Shown here in pieces: positions 17,330 to 28,601 of a stretch of 64,000 nt of DNA. Origin of the DNA: Micromonospora sp. WMMD882 (GTDB lineage: Bacteria; Actinomycetota; Actinomycetes; Mycobacteriales; Micromonosporaceae); assembly GCF_027497255.1 (NCBI RefSeq), contig NZ_CP114903.1, forward strand, positions 5,208,001 through 5,272,000. The letters run 5' to 3'. How positions within the stretch are numbered: position 1 is the first letter of the stretch; every line of letters begins with the position of its first letter. The notes under the pieces were generated by a model. The model searched no databases, was not told the DNA's origin, and was given only the letters and a program-made list of their open reading frames with translations. A program made the translations under genes and the position numbers.

Positions 17330-18808
17330 GTGGCTCGGGAAGGCGGTCGATGCGTCGGCTGCTACGTGGTTCTGGCGGTGATCGCGTTGGTGGCGCTCAC
17401 CGTCAGTGGCGTGTGGAACCCGTGGCCCGGCCTGTGGGACGCGGTCAACCGCAGCCAGCCGATCTCCGAGCCGGACGTGACCTGGCAGCGGCGCATCGGC
17501 GGCACGCCGAAGAGCGTCACCATCGCCGGGGACGCCGTCGTGGTCGAGCAACGGACCCGGGTGGAGGGCCGCAGCCTCGCCACCGGCGCGCCGTTGTGGG
17601 AACGCAAGGCGGACTGGGCGGCGGTCGCCGGGGGTGGCCGCGACTCCGTGGTCGCGGTGGGCAAGCTCCTGGTCAAGGGGTACGAGCTGCTCGACCCGAC
17701 CACCGGCGCGGCGCTCCGCCGCGACGAGGCGGCGGTGGGCGTCTGGACGTACCGGAACCTCCTGCTGGACGCCCGCTGCGCGCAGGCCACCGACTGCACG
17801 GTGAGCGCCTGGGACCCGCGCGGGACCCGGCCCCTCTGGACGGCGTTCCTGCCCGGCGTGGAGAGCGGGTTCTTCGCCGACAACCCGGACCTGCTCGGCA
17901 CCCGACGGCTGGGCGGGCACCGGATCGACCCCGGCGCGGCCGGCCCCGAGCCGGTGCCCGCCCTGCTCGGGTTCCCGGTCGACGGCCGGGTGCACGTGCT
18001 GGAGACGGCGACCGGGCGGGTGGTGCGCGACGTCGAGCCCGCCCGGGAGGAACGCCTGGTCACCGTGGGTGGGCGGCTGCTGCGGATCGCTGCCCGATCC
18101 CAGGACGGCACGTGCTACTTCAGCATCTCCGGGCAGGACGTCGCCACCGGCCGGGAGGTGTGGCGGCGGGACGGACTCAACCTGCGGACCGCCGACAACG
18201 CCGGCTGCGTCCAGCGGGAGGACCCGCAGGGCGCGCGGAACGTGGTGGTCGGGGTGGCCCCGGACGCCCGCGAGACGGTGGTCGACGCGTACGACGGACG
18301 GCTGCTCTGGGTGGGCGTGGTGGGGGAGAAGCTGCTCGCCGTCGACGACCGGCACGTGCTGGCCCGGACGAAGGACAGACGCTCGGTCGTCGGGCGGGAG
18401 TTGGGCGGTGACCGCCCCCGGTGGAGCCGGAAGGTCGGCGAGAAGGTGTCCGGGGCGCTCACCCCGTACGCGGTGGTGCTCAGCGAGGACGGCCCGTCCC
18501 GGATCGTCGCCGTCGACCCGCGCGACGGCAGGGCGCTGGCGAACCTCCGTACCTCGGCGAACGTGCTGGCCGTGGGGCCGGCCGGCATGGTGGTCGGCGA
18601 GGGCCGGGAGATCGGGTACGTCAGGTTCGCCGGCGCGGCCGGCGGCGGGCCGCCCGACGGTGGGGCGCGCCCACCGGGCGGCGTCGACGGCGGCGGCTCG
18701 CGGCCGGGCGACGGCCCGGGCGGTGACCCGGGTGGCGGACCCGCCCCGGTGGAGAGCTGCGGCCCGAAACGTGCGGGCTGCCCGGACCCGCCCGGCAAGG
18801 ACGGTTGA
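17330..18808 (+). CDS. Second membrane-anchored PQQ-like beta-propeller protein
   Basis: About 492 residues. A short N-terminus with CVGC is followed by a membrane helix ([18 protein letters not shown]), then an external propeller with blade motifs such as [32 protein letters not shown] and [10 protein letters not shown]. The last 60 residues are Gly/Pro-rich with a terminal [13 protein letters not shown] at 17330 is preferred because TACGGT (17317-17322) lies 7 nt upstream, fitting a leaderless message; GTGs at 17306 and 17321 are in frame. Like the protein at 7930 it has no visible catalytic residues; possible roles are sensing or envelope assembly. Confidence 0.78.
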   Translation: MAREGGRCVGCYVVLAVIALVALTVSGVWNPWPGLWDAVNRSQPISEPDVTWQRRIGGTPKSVTIAGDAVVVEQRTRVEGRSLATGAPLWERKADWAAVAGGGRDSVVAVGKLLVKGYELLDPTTGAALRRDEAAVGVWTYRNLLLDARCAQATDCTVSAWDPRGTRPLWTAFLPGVESGFFADNPDLLGTRRLGGHRIDPGAAGPEPVPALLGFPVDGRVHVLETATGRVVRDVEPAREERLVTVGGRLLRIAARSQDGTCYFSISGQDVATGREVWRRDGLNLRTADNAGCVQREDPQGARNVVVGVAPDARETVVDAYDGRLLWVGVVGEKLLAVDDRHVLARTKDRRSVVGRELGGDRPRWSRKVGEKVSGALTPYAVVLSEDGPSRIVAVDPRDGRALANLRTSANVLAVGPAGMVVGEGREIGYVRFAGAAGGGPPDGGARPPGGVDGGGSRPGDGPGGDPGGGPAPVESCGPKRAGCPDPPGKDG

Positions 18809-18879
18809 CTGAGAGCGGTGTCGCACGACTCACCCGGCGGGTAGGACGGGCCGACCGTACTGCCCTAGGCTTTCCGCTC

Positions 18880-20550
<1,671 letters not shown>

Positions 20551-20657
20551 CCGCCGCAGACCCGGTTCACGCCCCTGACGCTGTGGGAGCCGCTTGACGT
20601 GCCGGTCCTGGGCGTCCGGCGCCGCGTCGGCTCTGCGGGAGGGGTGTGCTCGCCGCT

Positions 20658-20697
20658 GCCTTTGGAGCTGCCCCGGATCCGGGGCAGCTCCAAAGGC
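20658..20697. repeat. 40-nt perfect palindrome
   Basis: Positions 20658-20677 are the exact reverse complement of 20678-20697, with GGATCC at the centre and GAGCTGCCCC / GGGGCAGCTC in the arms. It lies 107 bases after the class I fumarase stop and just before the 63-residue gene. It could terminate transcription, but the arm sequence recurs in the element at 62066-62337, suggesting a dispersed repeat. Confidence 0.9.
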
Positions 20698-20706
20698 GAG
20701 CAATCC

Positions 20707-20898
20707 ATGCCTCTTCTCTCCGGCGACACCCTTGACCGAGGCCGCTCGCTAGAAGTACGTCCGAAGCTCGTGGGCAAGTGGGTCGGTTTCGGCAAGGAGA
20801 TGGACGTGAACACCGGCCCGTGGGAGCTGGTGTTCCGGGACGCGAACACGAACAAGGCGACGCTGGCGACCTACGACCGCCGACCTGAGCCGGAGTAG
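20707..20898 (+). CDS. Small protein between two fumarase genes
   Basis: A 63-residue basic protein starting [20 protein letters not shown] and ending in [22 protein letters not shown]. It has no signal peptide, membrane segment or known motif visible to me. The start is the ATG at 20707, 9 bases past the 40-nt palindrome; AAAGGCGAG just upstream may serve as ribosome site. An upstream extension would run through the palindrome and is unlikely. Codon third positions are GC-rich as in its neighbours, supporting coding. Function unknown; its place between class I and class II fumarases may be coincidental. Confidence 0.6.
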   Translation: MPLLSGDTLDRGRSLEVRPKLVGKWVGFGKEMDVNTGPWELVFRDANTNKATLATYDRRPEPE

Positions 20899-20927
20899 AC
20901 CTGCGACGATCCGGCGGGCGGGGCAGG

Positions 20928-22337
20928 ATGGAGGGCGTGACGACTCCTGAGGACGTGGGCTACCGGATCGAACGCGACTCGATGGGCGAGGTGGAGGTGC
21001 CCGCCGACGCACTGTGGCGGGCCCAGACCCAGCGGGCCGTGCAGAACTTCCCGATCTCCGGGCGCGGCATCGAGTCCGCCCAGATCCGCGCGCTGGCCCA
21101 GATCAAGGGCGCGGCGGCCCAGGTCAACGCCGAGCTGGGCGTGCTCGACGCCGAGGTGGCGACGGCGATCGCCACCGCCGCCGCGCACGTCGCCGACGGC
21201 GGGTACGACGACCAGTTCCCGATCGACGTGTTCCAGACCGGCTCGGGCACCTCGTCGAACATGAACACCAACGAGGTGATCGCCACCCTGGCCACCCGCG
21301 AGCTGGGCCGGGACGTGCACCCGAACGACGACGTCAACGCCTCGCAGTCCAGCAACGACGTGTTCCCGTCCTCGATCCACCTGGCGGCCACCCACGCGGT
21401 CGTCCACGACCTGCTGCCCGCGCTGACCCACCTCGCCGGAGCGCTGGAGGCCAAAGCCGCCGAGTTCGAGACGGTGGTCAAGGCCGGGCGGACCCACCTG
21501 ATGGACGCCACCCCGGTCACCCTCGGCCAGGAGTTCGGCGGCTACGCCGCGCAGATCCGGTACGGCGTCGAGCGGCTGGAGTCGGCCCTGCCCCGGCTGG
21601 CCGAGCTGCCGCTGGGCGGCACCGCCGTCGGCACCGGCATCAACACCCCGCTGGGCTTCGCCGCCGCCGTGATCGGGAAGCTGCGCGAGTCGACCGGGCT
21701 GCCGGTGAGCGAGGCGCGCAACCACTTCGAGGCGCAGGGCGCGCGGGACGCGCTGGTGGAGACCTCCGGCCAGCTCCGTACCGTCGCGGTCGGCTTCTAC
21801 AAGATCGCCAACGACGTACGCTGGATGGGGTCCGGCCCCCGCGCCGGCCTGCGCGAGCTGCGCATCCCCGACCTCCAGCCCGGGTCGTCGATCATGCCGG
21901 GCAAGGTGAACCCGGTGGTCGCCGAGGCGGTCCGGCAGGTCTGCGCCCAGGTGGTCGGCAACGACGCCACGGTCGCCTTCGCCGGCTCGCAGGGCGACTT
22001 CGAGCTGAACGTGATGCTGCCGGTGATGGCCCGCAACCTGCTGGAGTCGATCCGACTGCTGGCCGCGTCCGCCCGGCTGTTCGCCGACCGCTGCGTGGCC
22101 GACCTGGCCGCGAACGCCGACGTGTGCCTGGCGTACGCGGAGGGCTCGCCGTCGATCGTCACCCCGCTCAACCGCCACCTCGGGTACGACGAGGCCGCCT
22201 CGATCGCCAAGGAGGCCCTGGCCAAGGAGCTCTCGATCCGGGAGGTGGTGCTCGCCCGGGGCCACGTGGACAGCGGCAAGCTCACCGAGGACCAGCTCGA
22301 CGAGGCGCTGGACGTGCTTCGGATGACCCACCCCTGA
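20928..22337 (+). CDS. fumC: Fumarate hydratase class II
   Basis: Cluster-free tetrameric fumarase of 469 residues from the aspartase/fumarase superfamily. Signature regions are intact: [16 protein letters not shown], the [14 protein letters not shown] stretch, [17 protein letters not shown] and the catalytic-loop motif [12 protein letters not shown]. It supplies oxygen-stable fumarase alongside the iron-sulfur enzyme upstream. The ATG at 20928 is used; GTG at 20937 is possible but has GGAGG only 2-3 nt away. The F420-type gene follows after 10 bases and may be cotranscribed. Confidence 0.96.
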   Translation: MEGVTTPEDVGYRIERDSMGEVEVPADALWRAQTQRAVQNFPISGRGIESAQIRALAQIKGAAAQVNAELGVLDAEVATAIATAAAHVADGGYDDQFPIDVFQTGSGTSSNMNTNEVIATLATRELGRDVHPNDDVNASQSSNDVFPSSIHLAATHAVVHDLLPALTHLAGALEAKAAEFETVVKAGRTHLMDATPVTLGQEFGGYAAQIRYGVERLESALPRLAELPLGGTAVGTGINTPLGFAAAVIGKLRESTGLPVSEARNHFEAQGARDALVETSGQLRTVAVGFYKIANDVRWMGSGPRAGLRELRIPDLQPGSSIMPGKVNPVVAEAVRQVCAQVVGNDATVAFAGSQGDFELNVMLPVMARNLLESIRLLAASARLFADRCVADLAANADVCLAYAEGSPSIVTPLNRHLGYDEAASIAKEALAKELSIREVVLARGHVDSGKLTEDQLDEALDVLRMTHP

Positions 22338-22347
22338 CCGGCCGACC

Positions 22348-22743
22348 ATGACGTCTCCGCTCGACGAGGCGGTGCTGGCCCGGCTCGACCGGGACCGCAA
22401 CGTCTGGCTCTGCACCCTGCGCTCCGACGGCTCCCCGCACGTCACCCCGGTCTGGTTCGTCCACCGGCAGGATCGGTGGTGGATCTGCACCGGCGCCGGC
22501 AACCGCAAGCTCCGCAACGTCGGCACCGATCCACGCGTCTCGCTGGCGCTGGAGGACGGCGACGCGCCGGTGGTCGCGGAGGGCGCCGTCACCGTGCTCC
22601 GGGACTCCTTCCCGGCCGAGGTCGTCACGGCCTTCCGCGACAAGTACGGCTGGGACGTGACCGGCCCGGACCAGCCGCCGGGCGGCAACGTCCTGCTCCA
22701 GGTCACCGTCACCCGCTGGCTGCTCGCCGGCGTCGCGCGCTGA
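22348..22743 (+). CDS. Pyridoxamine-phosphate-oxidase-like, F420-type flavin/deazaflavin reductase
   Basis: 131-residue split-barrel protein opening SPLDEAVLARLDRDRNVWLC, with the typical TLRSDGSPHVTPVWFV strand pair and WWICTGAGNRKLRNV, where the cofactor phosphate is bound in PPOX-class F420 or FMN enzymes. Actinobacterial relatives mostly use F420 to reduce diverse substrates. It lies 10 bases after fumC, so cotranscription is likely although a functional link is not evident. Cofactor choice cannot be proved from sequence alone. Confidence 0.86.
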   Translation: MTSPLDEAVLARLDRDRNVWLCTLRSDGSPHVTPVWFVHRQDRWWICTGAGNRKLRNVGTDPRVSLALEDGDAPVVAEGAVTVLRDSFPAEVVTAFRDKYGWDVTGPDQPPGGNVLLQVTVTRWLLAGVAR

Positions 22744-22832
22744 GGCGTCCCACCCGTCGGGCGGCGGTCCGGCCAGCGGGGCGCGGCAGAAATGCGTGGC
22801 CCGGTCAGCCAGGGCAACGGCATCATGCCACC

Positions 22833-23399
22833 ATGACCGAGGCGGACACCCCGGACGGGACCGTGCTGGACACCGGGCGGCTGCGGCTGCGCCGGTTCAC
22901 CCCGGCCGACCTCGACCACCTGGTGGAGTTGGACGCCGACCCGGAGGTCATGCGGTACCTGACCAACGGCCGACCCACCCCGGCCACCGTGGTCCGGGAC
23001 GAGCTGCTGCCCCGCGTCCTCGCCGAGTACGACAGGACGCCGGGCCTCGGCCGATGGGCCGCTGTCAGCCGCGCCGACGGCGACTTCCTCGGCTGGTTCG
23101 CGCTCGACCCGCCGCCCGGTGACGACCCGACCGAGGCCGAGCTGGGCTACCGGCTCCGCCGGGCGGCCTGGGGGCGGGGGCTCGCCACCGAGGGCGCCCG
23201 CGCCCTGGTCCGGTACGCCTTCGACCAGCTCGGACTGCGCCGGGTCCGGGCCGAGACCATGGCGGTGAACGTCCGCTCCCGCCGCGTCCTGGAGCGGGCC
23301 GGCCTGCGGCTCGTCCGCACGTTCCACCTCACCTGGGACGACCCGATCCCCGGCACCGAGCACGGCGAGGTCGAGTACGAGATCCTCCGCCCCGAATGA
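22833..23399 (+). CDS. GNAT acetyltransferase, RimJ/RimL-like
   Basis: 188 residues with the layout of ribosomal-protein or small-molecule N-acetyltransferases: TGRLRLRRFTPADLDHLVEL at the start, a central AELGYRLRRAAWGRGLATEGARAL acetyl-CoA-binding motif (R-G-x-A-T-E-G) and VRAETMAVNVRSRRVLERAGL. The ATG at 22833 is chosen; the same frame is open far upstream only as a shadow of the previous gene. Its stop overlaps the HAD hydrolase start (ATGA at 23396-23399), giving a translationally coupled pair. Substrate unknown. Confidence 0.88.
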   Translation: MTEADTPDGTVLDTGRLRLRRFTPADLDHLVELDADPEVMRYLTNGRPTPATVVRDELLPRVLAEYDRTPGLGRWAAVSRADGDFLGWFALDPPPGDDPTEAELGYRLRRAAWGRGLATEGARALVRYAFDQLGLRRVRAETMAVNVRSRRVLERAGLRLVRTFHLTWDDPIPGTEHGEVEYEILRPE

Positions 23400-24094
23400 C
23401 GGGAGGCGCCGCTTTCGTGGTCAGCGTGGTGGTGTTCGACGCCGACGAGACGCTCGTGGACCTGCGACCGGCGGTGACCGGCGCGCTGGTGGCCGTACTG
23501 GAGGAGATGCGGCGGGTGAACCCGGCGGCGGCCGAGGTCGGGCTCGCGGAGCTGGAGGCGGACTGGGATGAGGCGTTCGGCGCGCGCCGTGCCGAGCCCG
23601 TGACGCGACTCCGGCGGGCCGCGTTGGCCCGGTCGCTGGCGCGGGTCGGGCTGGCCGACGACGTGGATCGCTTCGCCGAGCTGTTCTTCGCTCGACGGTT
23701 CGCGCTGACCCGGCCCTACCCGGACGTGCTGCCCGCGCTCGCCGCGCTGCGACCACGGGTCACCCTCGGTTACGCCACCAACGGCAACAGCCGGGCGGAA
23801 CGCTGCGGCCTGGCCGGCGCGTTCGCCTTCGAGGTGTACGCGCACCAGAACGGCCTGCCGAAGAAGCCCGCGCCGGAGTTCTTCGCGGCGGTGGTCGCGG
23901 CGGCCGGAGTGCTCCCGTCCGAGGTGCTGCACGTGGGGGACTCGCCCGCCCTCGACGTGGCGGCCGCCCAGCGGGCCGGGCTGCGCGCGGCCTGGCTGAA
24001 CCGGCGCGGCGAGACGTGCCCGGTGGAGGTGACCCCGGACGCGACGGTCTCCACGTTGACCCAGTTGGTGGAGCTGATCGACCGGTCGGCGTGA
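23396..24094 (+). CDS. HAD-superfamily hydrolase
   Basis: 232-residue haloacid-dehalogenase-like phosphatase. Motif I is FDADETL with the nucleophile Asp and acid/base Asp two residues later; motif II is YATNGNS, motif III the Lys in LPKKPAPEFF, and motif IV HVGDSPALDVAAAQRAG. A helical cap of about 90 residues sits between motifs I and II. It begins within the GNAT stop codon, so the two are coupled. The substrate, probably a small phosphorylated metabolite, cannot be inferred. Confidence 0.9.
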   Translation: MTGGAAFVVSVVVFDADETLVDLRPAVTGALVAVLEEMRRVNPAAAEVGLAELEADWDEAFGARRAEPVTRLRRAALARSLARVGLADDVDRFAELFFARRFALTRPYPDVLPALAALRPRVTLGYATNGNSRAERCGLAGAFAFEVYAHQNGLPKKPAPEFFAAVVAAAGVLPSEVLHVGDSPALDVAAAQRAGLRAAWLNRRGETCPVEVTPDATVSTLTQLVELIDRSA

Positions 24095-24191
24095 CGACCG
24101 CGGTAATCGCATCAATGTGTGGCTTCCTCTAGCGAAGATCAGGGACGATGCGGTCTGATGGCTGCCACGTCCCTCAACGAGAGGATCTGAT

Positions 24192-25880
24192 GTGGTGAGC
24201 AAGCGCTTCACCGCCGGCGCCGTGGCTACCGCGACGGCGCTGGCACTTACGGTCACCGGCCCGACCGGTCCGGCCGGCGCCGAGCAGACCGCTGCCCGGA
24301 CCTTCACCGTGGTCGCCGAGGAGGGGGTCACCGCAGACGCGGCGATCGCGGCGATCCGGGCGGCCGGCGGCTCGGTCGTGTCCCGCACCGACGAGGTCGG
24401 CATCTTCCAGGTCAGCAGCGACCGGGCCGACTTCGCCGCCAAGGCCAACGCCACCGGCGCCCTGCTCGGCGTGAGTGAGCGGAAGGCCATCGGGCGCAAG
24501 CCCAAGCTGGACCGGGTCGAGCAGGAACACCTGCTGGCCGCGACGAGGAAGGCGGCGAAGAAGCCCGCCAAGCACAAGGGCTTGGACCCGCTGGACGACA
24601 AGCTGTGGGGCCTGGAGATGATCCGGGCCGACAAGTCCCGCAAGATCGAACCCGGTGACCGCCGGGTGAAGGTCGGCATCCTCGACACCGGTGTCGACGC
24701 CGGCAACCCCGACATCGCGCCCAACTTCGACTGGTCGCTGTCCCGCAACTTCGCTCCCGACCTGGTGGACGTGGACGGGCCGTGCGAGGTGGCGAGCTGC
24801 GTCGACCCGGTCGGCACCGACGACAACGGGCACGGCACCCACGTCGCCGGCACGATCGGCGCGGCGGCCAACGGGTTCGGCATCTCCGGGGTCGCCCCGA
24901 ACGTCTCGCTGGTCGAGCTCAAGGGCGGCCAGGACTCCGGCTACTTCTTCCTCGACCCGGTGGTCAACTCGCTGGTGCACGCGGCCAACAGCGGCCTCGA
25001 CGTGGTCAACATGTCGTTCTACGTGGACCCGTGGCTCTTCAACTGCACGGCCAACCCGGCCGACGCGCCGGAGGACCAGGCCGCGCAGCGGGCGACCATC
25101 GCGGCGATGAAGCGGGCTCTGACCTACGCGCACCGCAAGGGCGTCACCCTGGTCGGCGCGCTCGGCAACAACAACGAGGACCTCGGCGCCCCGCGTGCCG
25201 ACGACTCCAGCCCGAACTACGGCCGCGACCCGTACCTGCGGCCGATCGACAACGAGAGCTGCTGGAACCTGCCCACCGAGGGCCCGAACGTGATCAGCGT
25301 GTCGTCGCTCGGCCCGTCGTACAAGAAGTCGGACTTCTCGAACTACGGCACCGAGCAGACCGCCGTCGCCGCGCCGGGCGGCTGGTTCCGGGACGGGTTC
25401 GGCACCGACACGTACCGGACCGACGCGAACATGATCCTCTCGGCGTACCCGAAGCACGTCCTCCAGGAGGAGGGCTCGGTCGACGCCGACGGCAACATCG
25501 TGGCCGGCGCCGAGACCTTCGTCTTCAAGGACTGCAAGGCCAACGGTGAGTGCGGCTACTACACCTACCTCCAGGGCACGTCGATGGCCGCGCCGCACGC
25601 CTCCGGGGTCGCCGCGCTGATCGTCAGCAAGTTCGGCAAGAAGGAGCGTCGGGACGGCTTCGGCATGGACCCGAAGCTGGTGGAGCAGCACCTCTACCGT
25701 ACGGCCGCCGAGCGGGCCTGCCCGGAGCCGCGCCTGCAGCAGTACCGCAACGAGGGCCGGGACGAGACGTACGACGCCTACTGCGCCGGCAGCCTCAACT
25801 TCAACGGCTTCTACGGCTACGGCGTTATTGACGCCTACGCCGCCGTGAAGACCCCCCTGAAGCCCAACGCCCGCCCCTGA
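24192..25880 (+). CDS. Secreted S8 (subtilisin-like) serine protease
   Basis: 562 residues. A Sec signal peptide spans about residues 1-30 (KRFTAGAVATATALALTV, AGA cleavage site), followed by an inhibitor-type propeptide to about residue 130. The catalytic triad is visible: D165 in GILDTGVD, H214 in DNGHGTHVAGT, S464 in QGTSMAAPHASG, with oxyanion Asn in GALGNNNED. Several cysteine pairs fit an exported enzyme. GTG at 24192 lies 8 nt after GAGAGG. It is a single-gene unit closed by a strong terminator and likely serves extracellular protein degradation. Confidence 0.95.
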   Translation: MVSKRFTAGAVATATALALTVTGPTGPAGAEQTAARTFTVVAEEGVTADAAIAAIRAAGGSVVSRTDEVGIFQVSSDRADFAAKANATGALLGVSERKAIGRKPKLDRVEQEHLLAATRKAAKKPAKHKGLDPLDDKLWGLEMIRADKSRKIEPGDRRVKVGILDTGVDAGNPDIAPNFDWSLSRNFAPDLVDVDGPCEVASCVDPVGTDDNGHGTHVAGTIGAAANGFGISGVAPNVSLVELKGGQDSGYFFLDPVVNSLVHAANSGLDVVNMSFYVDPWLFNCTANPADAPEDQAAQRATIAAMKRALTYAHRKGVTLVGALGNNNEDLGAPRADDSSPNYGRDPYLRPIDNESCWNLPTEGPNVISVSSLGPSYKKSDFSNYGTEQTAVAAPGGWFRDGFGTDTYRTDANMILSAYPKHVLQEEGSVDADGNIVAGAETFVFKDCKANGECGYYTYLQGTSMAAPHASGVAALIVSKFGKKERRDGFGMDPKLVEQHLYRTAAERACPEPRLQQYRNEGRDETYDAYCAGSLNFNGFYGYGVIDAYAAVKTPLKPNARP

Positions 25881-25907
25881 CACCCGTCTTCTCCGCTCCA
25901 GTTCAGG

Positions 25908-25945
25908 GAAACTGCGGCATCCGGCGCCTCGGATGCCGCAGTTTC
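25908..25945 (+). terminator. 16-bp perfect stem-loop terminator
   Basis: Positions 25908-25923 and 25930-25945 are perfectly complementary around the loop GCGCCT, followed by GCTGTTGTGG. It lies 28 bases after the subtilase stop and also serves as a barrier for the convergent gene ending at 25988. Confidence 0.85.
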
Positions 25946-25987
25946 GCTGTTGTGGTGGCTGGGTCATCTCCGCCGTGGGGATCGGGG

Positions 25988-27388
25988 TCATCGCCGCCAG
26001 CCGCGGGCGGCCAGGACGGCCCGGACCTCCCGGAGCACCGCCGGGAAGTCGTGACGCAGCCGCCGGCTGGTCACGTGCAGCACCAGCCAGCCGGCGCCGA
26101 CCAACTGGTTCAACCGGAGCCGGTCCCGGTGCAACTGCTCCGGACTGGCGTGCCACTGACCGTCGTACTCGACGGCGACCTGGAACTCCGGCCAGGCCAG
26201 GTCGGGGTGCACGACCAACCCCGACGCCAACCGGACCGGATACTGGGTGACCGGTCGGGGCAACCCGGAGAGCACCAGCCGGGCCCGCAGGTGCGACTCG
26301 GGCGGTGACTGCGCGCCCGGGTCGACGAAGTCGAACACCCGCAACGCCTGCCGACCACCCGGTCGACCGGCGTTACGTTCGCCGAGGTCGACGAGCGCCG
26401 CCCGGGTGGTCAGCCCGAGCGCCAGCATCGTGTCGATGACGGCGATCGCGTGGAGCGGATCCTCCCAGGCCGCGGTCTCCCAGGCGGCCCGGGCCGGCGA
26501 ACTCGTCGGCACCGCCCTCGCCGCTCCCGCCATGCCAGGAAGGTCTGCCGCCGCCCCGGCCATGCCGGGAATGTCTGCCGCCGCCCCGGCCATGCCGGGA
26601 ATGTCTGCCGCCGCCCCGGCCATGCCGGGAAGGCCCGCTGCCCCGGCCGTTTTCGGGCGGCCCGCTGCCCGTGCCGCCGGTGGGCGGTCCGCTGCCCTGG
26701 CTGGTTCCCGGCTGCCTGCTGCCCGGGCCGCCCCCCGGCCGCCCGCAACCCCGGTCGCGGCGGTGGCGTGAGCCGGTCCGGTGGTGTCGATCGGGCCGAA
26801 CGCGACCGTCGTGCCAGTCGGTGTCGGCCGTGACATCGGGGCGGGCCGATCACGGTGGGCTGACCTCGGCGAGGTGGTCGAGCCGACCAGCGCCGACGCG
26901 GCGGTCACCCCGCCCGCCCCGCCCCCGCCCACCATGCCCCCGCCCACCATGCCCCCGCCCACCCCGCCCCCGCCCACCATGCCGGCCGACCACCGGGCCG
27001 ACGGCGCGGGCGTGTGGCAGCCGAGCGGCGCCCCGGTGGTGTGCACCCGCACCCCCTTCCGAGCGCCCATCCGCGCCGGATGCGGGATCAGCACGTGCAC
27101 GTCGGACTCGAAGGTCGCCGCGTGCGTGACCCCGTGCAGGTAGGCGGCGGAGGAACCGGCGATCATGCCCCCGGACGGCAGGACGAGCGCGGTGGCCCGG
27201 CAGGCCAGCGCGTGATCCTGGGGCAACCGGGCGTCGGCGTAGAGGTCGTGGCCCAACCGCAGCCAGGCTCTGCTGCGGAGCTGGTGACGGGTGATCAGGC
27301 CGTGGCGTACGACGTCCGCGCCACGGAAGACCTGCCAGACGAGGGCATCGGGGCGGTGCGGCGAGGGAGGCATACCGGCAGCCTGCAC
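25988..27388 (-). CDS. DUF559/Vsr-like nuclease-fold protein with repeat-expanded centre
   Basis: 466 residues. The N-terminal 110 residues (LITRHQLRSRAWLRLGHDLY, MIAGSSAAYLHG) match AbiEi-like antitoxin/regulator winged-helix regions common in actinomycetes. The C-terminal 130 residues form a restriction-endonuclease-like DUF559 domain: HPDLAWPEFQVAVEYDGQWH with D, E and Q of the nuclease core, then RLNQLVGAGWLVLHVTSRRL. Between them lies about 190 residues of low complexity: a Gly-rich block (VGGGMVGGG) and a 10-residue repeat IPGMAGAAAD. No cognate toxin gene adjoins. Start is uncertain: GTG 27388 or ATG 27373. Confidence 0.75.
   Translation of the reverse strand: MQAAGMPPSPHRPDALVWQVFRGADVVRHGLITRHQLRSRAWLRLGHDLYADARLPQDHALACRATALVLPSGGMIAGSSAAYLHGVTHAATFESDVHVLIPHPARMGARKGVRVHTTGAPLGCHTPAPSARWSAGMVGGGGVGGGMVGGGMVGGGGAGGVTAASALVGSTTSPRSAHRDRPAPMSRPTPTGTTVAFGPIDTTGPAHATAATGVAGGRGAARAAGSREPARAADRPPAARAAGRPKTAGAAGLPGMAGAAADIPGMAGAAADIPGMAGAAADLPGMAGAARAVPTSSPARAAWETAAWEDPLHAIAVIDTMLALGLTTRAALVDLGERNAGRPGGRQALRVFDFVDPGAQSPPESHLRARLVLSGLPRPVTQYPVRLASGLVVHPDLAWPEFQVAVEYDGQWHASPEQLHRDRLRLNQLVGAGWLVLHVTSRRLRHDFPAVLREVRAVLAARGWRR
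26521..26640. repeat. 30-bp tandem repeats within the DUF559-type gene
   Basis: Four units of 30 bp run from 26521 to 26640; units 2 and 3 (26551-26580, 26581-26610) are identical and the outer two are diverged. Each adds a decapeptide of the IPGMAGAAAD type. A second array of 15-bp CCCGCCCACCATGCC units lies at about 26911-26983 in the same gene. Confidence 0.9.
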
Positions 27389-27551
27389 CGGTGGTGGCGA
27401 CTCCGCTACCCCCTGTGGACAACTGCGTCCCCTCGATCAACTCTGCCCTGTGGACAACACCCGAACCGCCGCCGGATGTGTTAGGGGCGCCCCGCCGAGA
27501 GGCCTGAGATTGAGGCGCGGACGAGGTGGCACGCGTGGTGGCGCGCCGGAC

Positions 27552-27604
27552 GTTTCCTTGGAAACGGGGTGACGTCGCGACGATAGCCCCTATTTCCCGG
27601 AAAT
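27552..27604. promoter_or_regulatory. Paired TTTCC/GGAAA palindromes in a gene-free stretch
   Basis: The 298-base gap 27389-27686 has no credible gene. It holds GTTTCC-TT-GGAAAC at 27552-27565 and ATTTCC-C-GGAAAT at 27592-27604, both dyads, 26 nt apart. On the minus strand they lie upstream of the DUF559-type gene and downstream of the IclR gene, so they may be operators for the former. A related palindrome occurs at 43353-43369. Confidence 0.4.
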
Positions 27605-27686
27605 GGCCTCGCCGGCGGGGCCGTCCTCGCCAGCGGGGACGGTGGGGACGGTGGGGACGGCGGGACGTGGGTCAGGAGAGGGGTGG

Positions 27687-28538
27687 TCAGGAGAGGGCGC
27701 GGGTGATCGCGGCGGCGGCGGAGAGCACCTGCTCGCCGACCGTGTCGGCGTCCAGCGGGGCCAGGGCGACCACGCCGACGCTCGCCTCCAGGCCGGGTAC
27801 CCCGAGCACCGGTGCGGCCACGCCGTACGCCCCGGGTTGCAGTTCCCCGGCGGTGGTCACCGGGCCGGCGGACCCGGCGCGACCGGCGAGGATGGCCCGG
27901 CCGGCCGCGCCGCGTTCCAGTGGGTGCCGCGACCCCGACCGGTACGCCACGTGGAACGACGTCCAGCTCGGCTCGACCACGGCCAGGGCGACGCCCTCGC
28001 CCCCCTCGACGATGGTCAGGTGCGCGGTGGCGCCGGACTGCTCGGCCAGCCGGCGCAGGGCGGGCAGCGCTCCTTCGGCGAGCAGCGGCTGGGCCCGGCG
28101 GGCCAGGTGCAGCACGCCCGCGCCGAGCCGGAGTCGCCCAGCGCCGTCGCGGCGCAGCATGCCGTGCTCGGTGAGCGCGCTGACCAGCCGGTAGACCGCG
28201 GCCCGGCCGATGCCGAGCCGGTGCGCCGCCTCGGTGACGGTCAGGCCGCCGGTGGCGTCGGCGACCAGGTGGAGCAGTCGCAGCCCCCGGTCCAGGGTCT
28301 GCGCCGTCTCCCCGCCGGCCCGCCCGCCCGTCGGCCCGCCTGGCGGCAGGGTCGCGTGCCCGCCCGCCGGCCCACCCGCCGGCCCGCCCGCGTGCCCGCC
28401 CGCCGGCAGGGTCGCGGCGGTCGGTGACGATGACGTGTCCGCGCCGGTCGGGCCGGCGGGCGGCGGGGGCGTGCCGGTTGGCCCGGCGGGCGCTGCCGCG
28501 CCGGTCGTCGGGCCGTCGGGGCGTGCGGCCGTCTCCAC
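27687..28538 (-). CDS. IclR family transcription regulator
   Basis: 283 residues. After a Pro/Gly/Ala-rich N-terminal extension of about 75 residues with GGPAGG repeats comes the winged helix (TLDRGLRLLHLVADATGGLT, LGIGRAAVYRLVSALTEHGM) and then the ligand-binding GAF-like domain (ALRRLAEQSGATAHLTIVEG to LGVPGLEASVGVVAL). The GTG at 28538 is 7 nt after a TACGCT box (28546-28551 on the minus strand), pointing to a leaderless transcript; there is no ribosome site. It is divergent from cysS by 63 bases, but no metabolic target lies nearby, so its regulon is unknown. Confidence 0.86.
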   Translation of the reverse strand: METAARPDGPTTGAAAPAGPTGTPPPPAGPTGADTSSSPTAATLPAGGHAGGPAGGPAGGHATLPPGGPTGGRAGGETAQTLDRGLRLLHLVADATGGLTVTEAAHRLGIGRAAVYRLVSALTEHGMLRRDGAGRLRLGAGVLHLARRAQPLLAEGALPALRRLAEQSGATAHLTIVEGGEGVALAVVEPSWTSFHVAYRSGSRHPLERGAAGRAILAGRAGSAGPVTTAGELQPGAYGVAAPVLGVPGLEASVGVVALAPLDADTVGEQVLSAAAAITRALS

Positions 28539-28601
28539 AGCAGGAAGCGTACGGCCCGGCACCGGACGGCCCGGAAGTGTGGGGACCGTTACCCTTGTAC
28601 G

